Source of the DNA: Polyodon spathula
Taxonomy: Eukaryota > Chordata > Actinopteri > Acipenseriformes > Polyodontidae
Length of the DNA: 64,000 nt
Reading direction: 5' to 3'
Assembly (NCBI RefSeq): GCF_017654505.1
Contig: NW_024472122.1
Span: 124,001 to 188,000, forward strand
Positions 57,001 to 64,000 of this stretch are shown piece after piece; positions within the stretch are counted from its first letter, which is position 1; every line of letters starts with the position of its first letter. The translations under genes and the position numbers were made by a program. Below the pieces are notes generated by a model that was not told the DNA's origin, made no database searches, and saw only the letters and a list, made by a program, of their open reading frames with translations.

Positions 57001-59768
57001 ACTTGTCTCCTCTGAAATTTTAACCTCAAGATCTGTATTGATTAGATGAAACAGCAGTTACTTGCAGAGCACAACAAGATCAGCAACCATTAAATGCATT
57101 TTTGTACCATTATCATTGCATCAGAATATACTTTTCCATTTACATGTTATGTTTTGTGTTGCATTCTTTAAAAGATAGCGATATACAGAGAAAAGATCTA
57201 ATAGAAAAGGTCAGGTTTGTTGCTTCTGGGATTGGTGTCCTCCTATTTCCAAAAACCTGGTGATTTTAAATAACATGCCCTATTCACAAGTGTATAAGGA
57301 CAATTTTAAAGATTGTTCTATAAGAGTGTTCTTGAATCTTGAATAAACCCCCCCACACAGTGGAAAAACTGTTCCATTAACTTCAATCTTAATTGAATTA
57401 ATCAAAACGGGCTTTGAAAAAAGTCCTTAAAAAAAACTTCACTTAATTTTTGAATACCTGAACAAGGTGCAAGGTTAAAATCGATGTACAGAATGATCTA
57501 TAAATTTGGTTTGATTATTTCTTGTACTTCAAAATGATTACGGATAAAGCTATTATCAACAGTAACCCTGTTTAGGAGTTAAAATAACGAATATCACAGC
57601 GATTACGGTGATAATGTGAAGCTGATAAATCAGCAATTGAAAATGCAAATACTTTACGGTCCTTGACATTCAGGTTCTCATCGTGCCAACTGAAAATGTG
57701 TTAAGCAGCACACTTTTAGCAGAGTCAGTTTATACCAACATAGTCTGCATCACTGTGGATTAAGCAAACAAACATTAAGGATCATGTGTCAAAACACAGA
57801 GCTCGCTATGCGAGCATGAGTAATCTACTAGCGACTCTGGCAATCCCAGTTCAACTCTGCGTGTCTTAAGAATGTCAACACAGTGTAGAAAAAACTGGAA
57901 ACAGATCCATCAGAAAAACGGTTCTAGCGCAGTTTAGTCTGTAGTTTTTATAAACTTCCTTTGCAGTCAGCAATAGCACCTCCGTACTTCTGCTCATGAA
58001 GTGACATACCAGCAAACAGGTTTTAAAAGAGGGGGAGGGGGAGCTCCTGGTACATCATGTCGCACAGTAAAAAGGAAGTTAGGGCTTGGTTCACGTTACA
58101 TGATATCCTCAACATTGCATTTAAAGCGACATCTCTGGCTACTGCAGAATGTTACATGTTTCAGCCATTCTTAACTGACCTTACAGCACTACAGAAAGTG
58201 CCCTAGGGTAATGTTAGTTTCACAGTCCGTTTCACAGACCACGATTGGCTACCTAATGTTTTACTGGATAAGGCAAATCAAGACTACTGATCAGGGTCTT
58301 TGAAACCAGCCCACAGTGTCTTGTATAATTAATCTTTCTTACTAGAGTGGTCTGCAGTTGTGGGTTGAAATACCTAGACCTGTGTGCAGGTTAGCCCCGC
58401 CTCGCCTTTATGATATTTATTACCACTAGTCACATTGCTTAAGCACCAACATTGGACTACCTTACCCTAGGCACTGTAGCATTACTTGGTTCAATACTAA
58501 TTCTAAACAGGGTCTGTAAAATCAGCTGTACATTTAATATTAAAAACAGAACACCTCAACTGGTGAAAAATCCACGAGGAATAGGTTATGTTACTCAGAG
58601 CATCGCTGCCAATCTGCGTTAAAAGCTGCAGTGTCTGTGGCATGCATCAGTTGGTATATGAAGAAGTCACAGAAAACAAACAAACACAAAACTTCTTACT
58701 GTCCTGGCTGATCAAGGAGGACTCTATCATTGTATCGTTTCCGCTGTCCGGCAGGTGGTTGCCGTCCCGTCTCCTGCGCTCTTCGCTTTTGCTCTCGGAA
58801 TCGGATTTGTGAGGGTCCGGTCTCTTGGGCTTCCTGGTGCTGATGCGAATGACCCCGTGGACCAGCCGACACTCCGCGTCCTCCTCATCCAGGTTGTAGA
58901 TGCTGGTGATGTCGTTGATGAGCTCTGTGATCTCGCTGGTCCTCTTGAAGAAGGCCGAGTCCGAGGTGCACTTGGCCAGCTGGTCAATCTGGTGCAAGCT
59001 GTAAAGCTCCAGCAGCTTCTGGGTGATGAGAGAGTCTATGTCGGCGCCGGACCTGTTGAGTTCGTCTGGATCCTCCTCAGAGTATTCGATGGAGTAGTAT
59101 TCGTCCGAGCCCCGGTTGCTGGGGTCGCCCCCTGGCAGCTTCTCCGCACTGCTTCTCCTTGATCTCAGCGAAGGTCGCGAGGACGGGACGCTCTGTTTCT
59201 GGCTGACTGAGCCATCGACGTAGACCGGGACCCCTTTAAACTTGACGTCGGCGTAGTTGAAGCTGTGGTTAAGGGGTTTCTTTGGATTCGCCTCCATGGG
59301 GACCCCGCAGGTGGGATTCGAGACCGAGATGCCGTTCTGTCGTTTGGGCTCGGGGGTCTTCACGTCGTCCGTGCAGGACTCCGAGCGGGACACGCAGGGG
59401 ATGTAAAAGCTAGAGTCTGCCTTGTATTGCCCGCAGGTGACCATGCAGCAGATCAGGTCTTTGCATCGTTCCCAAGTTTCAGCAGCACACGACCCACAGG
59501 TGGTGGCCCTTGGTGGACTATCTGCAGTGCCAGGGATGAAACCGATAATCTCCATTTCTTTCCCGTTGGCATCCCGATGCTGTGCTTTTCTCAATTTACG
59601 TGCCTTGGACAACTTGGGCAGTTCTGGGGTCAAATCCCCGAGGACCTCAAGGCTTAAATTACTGTCACTGGAGACGCCCAATCTCTTCGGTTGCACATCT
59701 CTCACTGGGGTGTTCCTCTGGGCTCTGCTGGTCGGTTTTTGAGGCGTCCCTGCACTGTTCCCAGGCAT
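54098..59768 (-). CDS. kdf1: Keratinocyte differentiation factor 1 (KDF1)
   Basis: Vertebrate epidermal factor that restrains proliferation and promotes differentiation of keratinocytes; human variants cause ectodermal dysplasia. Coding exons (minus): 59768-58700, 57032-56958, 54195-54098; 413 aa against 398 in human. The long first coding exon holds the conserved parts: a Cys-rich stretch (CGSCAAETWERCKDLICCMV, about residues 90-115), FNYADVKFKGVPVYVDG, GSDEYYSIEYSEEDPDE and the signature LLELYSLHQIDQLAKCTSDS ... ITSIYNLDEEDAECRLVHGV, IRISTRK. Exon 3 gives NLEVKISEETSSDKIARNMR. Exon 4 gives SSLPETETNSSGAPLLKTLL, aligning with the human tail that ends in TDTDSSGAPLLQVYC. The two small exons were found by splice sites and similarity; the frame is kept. 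An acceptor at 59788/59789 ends a 5' intron. Foldback copies lie in introns. Confidence 0.95.
54322..54487 (-). mobile_element. Foldback element copy (family A), kdf1 last intron
   Basis: Near-complete, about 166 bases. Left arm cagggatagaaatactactc, gcatagcagtttaatcc; centre gttagtcacagtgtatgggt, aacaagctcaggtgtgtctt (reversed orientation); right arm gatcagactactatgcaatg, agtcttatttcgatctctg. Confidence 0.8.
58226..58315. repeat. Palindromic element (family B), kdf1 intron 2
   Basis: gtttcacagaccacgattgg at the left and ggtctttgaaaccagccc at the right are inverted, related to the element at 21223-21290. Confidence 0.5.
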
Positions 59769-60740
59769 AGCTCAAAATGTCAGAGACCTAAAAATCAGGA
59801 AAGTTGTCATGTTAGTTAAAAAACAAGAGATGTCCATTACAAGCATAGCCCCTTGCAAGAATACCACTGCAGGGTAATCATTTTCTAGGTTAAACAGAAA
59901 CTTTGTATGGAGTATGAAACAGTTATGCTAGCTAACGTATTCTTGTTTAGATTCACTTTGTACGGTACTCCTGTGGCCTCTAAAGGGCTCTCAATCATGT
60001 CTTCTCTCCAAGTACAGCTGGTACATCAGAGTGTAACCATTAACCTGTCCCCCTGCAACAATCTTCCCGCAGTGGATCGTACCGAGTTACCTCTTATATC
60101 AACTTGGGACACAGTGTTGCAGGGGAGGCTAAACTGGGTACTCATTTCTAACTATTAAAGTCACCAGGATGTGCTAGAAAGGGATTTGAAGCAAGAAGAA
60201 TGCATTATTTACGATAATTCAGACATCTACCAAGTCGCTCCTCATTAGCATGTAGAATAGTTACAAAATGAAATGGGGGGGGATCCTTATATGGAATGCC
60301 AATACAGCTGCACCACAACAACGTTTTATTAATTAGCCAAAAAATGTAAGCAGCAACAGTCAGCCTTTTTGACTGTTTGTGCAAATTAAACTTACAGTAG
60401 CTTAAATTGTCAGAACTCAGCTAACACTGTTTTTAAAATGCATGAACATTCCATGAGAAGTGTCCTTCTATTTCATGAAAAAGGCAGTCATCGATATTTA
60501 CTGGCAATCCCAATTTTGAGTGGCGAGTGATGGAAGTAGTCTGGTAACATACTGTACATGGAACAGCCCATGAGCTACAACTGAAAATATTTTATGAAGC
60601 AATAATACCCAGCATAGAAGTACTGGGCGGGTGTACCTTCCTGCAATCACTGGTAATTCCCGACAAGGAGGGTGTTATTACAAATACATGCAAATAAATG
60701 GAAAATATGGAATTTGCTTTGTTTTTCATGCATTTACAAT

Positions 60741-60762
60741 CCCCCCCCCCCCCCCCCCCCCC
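60741..60762. repeat. Poly-C run of 22
   Basis: Twenty-two consecutive C, seen directly; the length may be unreliable. Confidence 0.9.
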
Positions 60763-61684
60763 GTGGGAATTATTCTTTAAAAGCCCCTGCTTTGATTTCC
60801 ATTTGGCAAACAGTAACAACTTAAATCACACTTTCACATGCAACACATACCTTCGACTAAAGCTGAATATCTTGGCTGTGGAGCTCAAAGTGGTGTCAGT
60901 TTTTTTTTTTTTTTAGCAGAGGCATTATGAGCAGACTTGGAAACTGCAGGAGGCTTAATATTTTGATTATCTGAAAACTATTTTTATTTTATTTAAATCA
61001 CATGCATCTAATGTTCATATTATTGTGCTCCTAATACGTTGTCCAATATGAATGGGGTGATTGGACAACCACTAAATGACATGCGTGTTGCACAGGGATA
61101 TTACTTCCAGCTGCTGTCAATCGCTTCCAAGGCAGGTTATAAAAGACGACAGGACCGTTCTTTAACCAAATAGCTTGAGGTTTCCTGGCCACAGGATGAG
61201 CTGTATACACACACACTATATTATATATATATACAAGCAGGTTTATCGCCAACGCTCCTGCACAACACATCTGCACTTAAAGCCTGCAGGAAATTCTCAT
61301 CCTGTATTCATGTTCACCAGCACCATATTTAAAGATGCAGCTCACTATGTGGGGGGAGGGGGGGGCATCTTCATGCACTTTTGTATTATTTATTAATTTT
61401 CAGAATCATTTTCTGCTCCGGTCTTCAAGTCCTAGTGCACACCATCACACTACTTGCCCAATTAAAGTGAAGAAACCGAGACAACACAGATTACAACACA
61501 CAAAGGAAAACCTCTCCCCCAAGGTATTGACCAGGAGTGAAGCTTCATTAAAACACAATGAAGTACAGCATTGACGACATTTCTCTTGGTTTCCGCTCTA
61601 CCGTACAAGACACTAGCGCAAAGACCTACTCCATATCCCTGAACAGAGGATCTTTGAAAAAGACTACCAATAATGAATATTAAC

Positions 61685-61853
61685 AGAGCTGGCAATGAGA
61701 CTCCTATTGCACAGCCGTTTGAGCCCCTCCAGGTTTTACTACGAGTTTAACGTGACACACCTGAGCCTGTTACCTAGTGTGGCCCATGAAGCTTGCATAA
61801 ACACCTGGACAGGGTGAAACTGCTATGCAGTCGGAGTTGTATGTCCATCTCTG
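61685..61853 (+). mobile_element. Foldback element copy (family A), diverged
   Basis: ggcaatgagactcctattgc, acagccgtttgagcccctcc at the left, gacacacctgagcctgttac in the centre (forward) and gaaactgctatgcagtcgga, gttgtatgtccatctctg at the right. It is more diverged than other copies. Confidence 0.7.
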
Positions 61854-62776
61854 ATACATAATGTGGTTCTCTCAACTGTTGCAAATTGCCTGCTGTTTTA
61901 GTCGACACCTACTGTACACAGACTAGTCTGTTTTCTACAGCGCTGACAAGGCCAAGTAATGCAATAGAACATAATTTCACTGGTAATGTTGCAGTAACGA
62001 CACTGCAAGTGGTGTGATGGCCGGTGTGCAGTGTAGCGTATGCAGAGTTAACATTAGCGCTTGGGCACTGTTGCAAGAGTCCAGTTGGAATTAACTGCAA
62101 GGGTGAAGACAACATGGTTAGGTAGTTAGCAGAAAAACGACAGTATCGAGCGAGGGGTGCCTTTTGAAAAATAAAATCAGGAATTCAGACATGCACGGAC
62201 TCAAGCATATAAAAACATAAATCGGCGCTCAGAAAAACACATTTTCGGTCGAAGCAGAACAATTTTAAAGCCCCCCCCCTCTCTCCCTCTCTCTCTCTCT
62301 CTCTCAGATAAACGCCCTATAAAGAGAGGATAGTTATTCCGGGTTTTGCCTGTATTTGTTCCCCACAGCAATGATGACCCAGGTAAACAGGAAAGGACCT
62401 GCAAGGCCTTTGCAAACGGGACCGGCAGCACCAGCATTAATAAAACTACCAATCCAAGTTTGATTCGGATCTTCAATTAGACCATGTTATGATTAATCAC
62501 GTGTTTCTGAATTATTATTTTCGGACTTTCAAAAGCCTAGGTGTCCGTATTCCCAATATGAGGTTGGCAGCTACCCGGAGCCTGTATTGTGCTAGATTAG
62601 TAATAAGAAAAATGAGATGAATATTGCCTATGCATGCAACTTTGTAAACTGAAAGGCTGTTGGCGTGGTGCCGACAGTCCCACGCCATCGCTTCACACGA
62701 CTTGATAATCAGGGATAATGATAAAGTCAAGTCCAAATTCAAGTTCTCAACCAACAAGAGCGAATTTGCGACTTAC

Positions 62777-62950
62777 CGCATAGGTAGGAGACGGTCCTCC
62801 CAATTCTCACTTTCTGTTCTGTCTGTCTTTTTTTTTTTTTTTTTTTTTCCTTTCTTTTTGTAATTCCGGAAGTCAACCTTGTCCTCCCGTTCGCAGTGTT
62901 GTTTTGGCCGGAGATTGTGTGTCGGTTTTCCTCGTCGGGAGAAGCGCCGA
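62777..62950 (-). other. Probable non-coding first exon and promoter of kdf1
   Basis: On the minus strand a CpG-richer segment ends at a consensus donor (GCG|GTAAGTC; last exon base 62777). Human KDF1 also has a non-coding first exon, as I recall. The 5' limit is approximate. A 21-base T run (62828-62848) lies inside. Confidence 0.4.
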
Positions 62951-62959
62951 GCACCTGAA

Positions 62960-64000
62960 CGGTGTAGTTTTCGAGAGATTTAGACTCTCACACCATTAGT
63001 TTAAATTCAGTCCTGAGCGAATTAAATACGGCTAATTGAGCTGCCGCGTTCCCGTTCCATCTGTGTGTTACCTGCGGCTACAGGTAAAAACCCTACACCC
63101 ACTCACAGGTGAGCGGCGACGTCATGCAAACAGCTAGGCGACCAAATAATGCACCTTATCTCCACACTATACCCCTTCAAGTCCATGCATTATACAGCCG
63201 TTTGCAAAATGAGTGCATGGTTGCCGTCTTTAATGCTTTCAATCTCGTACATAACACGTTTTAAAAATGAACTCACGGTCAAAGTGATTGCTTTTGTGAA
63301 TGAAGGAAATAAGACATCGTCCGTAGTGTTATTCTAGCATTGCAACATGCTAGTTCACAACTAAACTCGACTGCGTGATCCGTGCTTAGCGATCATTCCC
63401 AAAGCAGAATAACTTGTTAATCATAAACTGCTAGGGAAATGGTAAACGTCACCAGATTGAGGTTATTAAAACTCAGTGGGGGGGGGGAACAAAAAAAAAA
63501 CTACAGTTTACATATGAAAGCGCGTTCATTTTTTGTGTTGATATCAATGTAACAATATTTTGTATCGCATATGGTTATTACACATATTTTCATTACAAAA
63601 AATGTCAACAGATCAATTGAAAAGGATCAAACCGATTAAACTTCATATGGTTATGTTGCAAAGCATTGTGGGGGGTGTAGTCTTGGGCGAGAGACGTGAT
63701 TGGTTTGGGAATTTTCTGAGACAACTGTCTGTGAAGTGTAAAATGAGATTTAATTTAAAAGTCGAGTCTGACCTATATTGCTCATTAAGCGTACTTCTGG
63801 TGAATTAAACACATTGTACCTTGCCATTGAATTTGAATATTGCTAGCCCTAGACTGGTAAGTAAACTAATGAGACGAGACATGGGGTGGATGTTTTTACA
63901 GTATCAGGCCACCAGGTGTCACCCCAGTGACATACAGTAGCACTAGATTACTCAATATGGCTGTTATAGAAGGTGCGTTGTTCCATGTAGGGGTTTTAGC
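62960..64000. other. Non-coding stretch upstream of kdf1
   Basis: No exon recognised; moderately AT-rich with G and A runs near 63478-63498. Short open frames are without similarity or splice context. Confidence 0.5.

Larger units (their letters stand above)
59790..62776 (-). other. Probable first intron of kdf1
   Basis: Bounded by an acceptor (tttttag|GTCTCTG, exon start 59787) and a strong donor (TGCG|GTAAGTC, last exon base 62777). It contains a 22-base C run (60741-60762), a T run near 60901, G-rich sequence near 61350, a foldback copy (61685-61853) and a CT-rich run (62279-62305). No other gene is seen. Confidence 0.45.

Noticed and set aside
58755..59742. Plus-strand frames of 106-135 codons
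   Set aside because: Shadows of the large kdf1 coding exon.
61340..61370. G-rich run (ggggggaggggggggg) as possible G-quadruplex regulator
   Set aside because: A simple low-complexity run in a probable intron with no positional reason to call function.

Overview
The window is animal nuclear DNA, most likely from a ray-finned fish. It holds six multi-exon or two-exon vertebrate genes with GT..AG introns, wide intergenic spaces, microsatellites and degenerate short mobile elements. The Brachyury gene is of the fish tbxta (no tail) type. Together with a tRNA-derived SINE whose tail is of the L2-like type common in fishes, this points to a fish. Gene sizes and the repeat flavour suggest an early-branching lineage such as sturgeon or paddlefish, but that is inference only. 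I see no bacterial features, CRISPR arrays or classical RNA genes.

Layout: 1-3350 non-coding; 3354-4955 a GC-rich minisatellite of 36-bp units bracketed by identical 33-bp direct repeats; 4960-11230 non-coding upstream region with possible control elements; 11359-14644 tbxta (+, 8 coding exons, 422 aa); 14645-21190 3' UTR and intergenic DNA; 21389-23367 gpn2 (-, 4 coding exons, 296 aa); about 25280-25640 a broken Tc1 transposase fossil; 26158-30487 gpatch3 (-, 7 exons, 519 aa); 33629-41836 nudc (-, 9 exons, 339 aa); 45022-46376 nr0b2/SHP (+, 2 exons, 263 aa); 54098-59768 kdf1 (-, 3 coding exons, 413 aa) with a probable non-coding first exon near 62777-62950; 62960-64000 non-coding.

I joined every exon by hand at GT/AG sites, and all six reading frames stay open from ATG to stop, so the models are internally consistent. 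The block gpn2-gpatch3-nudc-nr0b2-kdf1 corresponds to human 1p36.11. As I recall the human order (GPN2-, GPATCH3-, NR0B2-, NUDC+, KDF1-), the nudc/nr0b2 pair is inverted here while remaining head-to-head. A Brachyury gene beside this block, rather than beside the 6q27 genes, fits the second Brachyury paralogue that amniotes lost.

The genes do not form one pathway: tbxta is a mesoderm/notochord transcription factor, gpn2 an RNA polymerase assembly GTPase, gpatch3 a G-patch protein, nudc a dynein/HSP90 co-factor, nr0b2 a co-repressor nuclear receptor and kdf1 an epidermal differentiation factor. The main unexplained structures are the bracketed minisatellite, a family of about 165-bp foldback elements (eight copies, mostly in introns), a hAT-like palindromic element with an 8-bp target duplication, and a repeat shared by two nudc introns.
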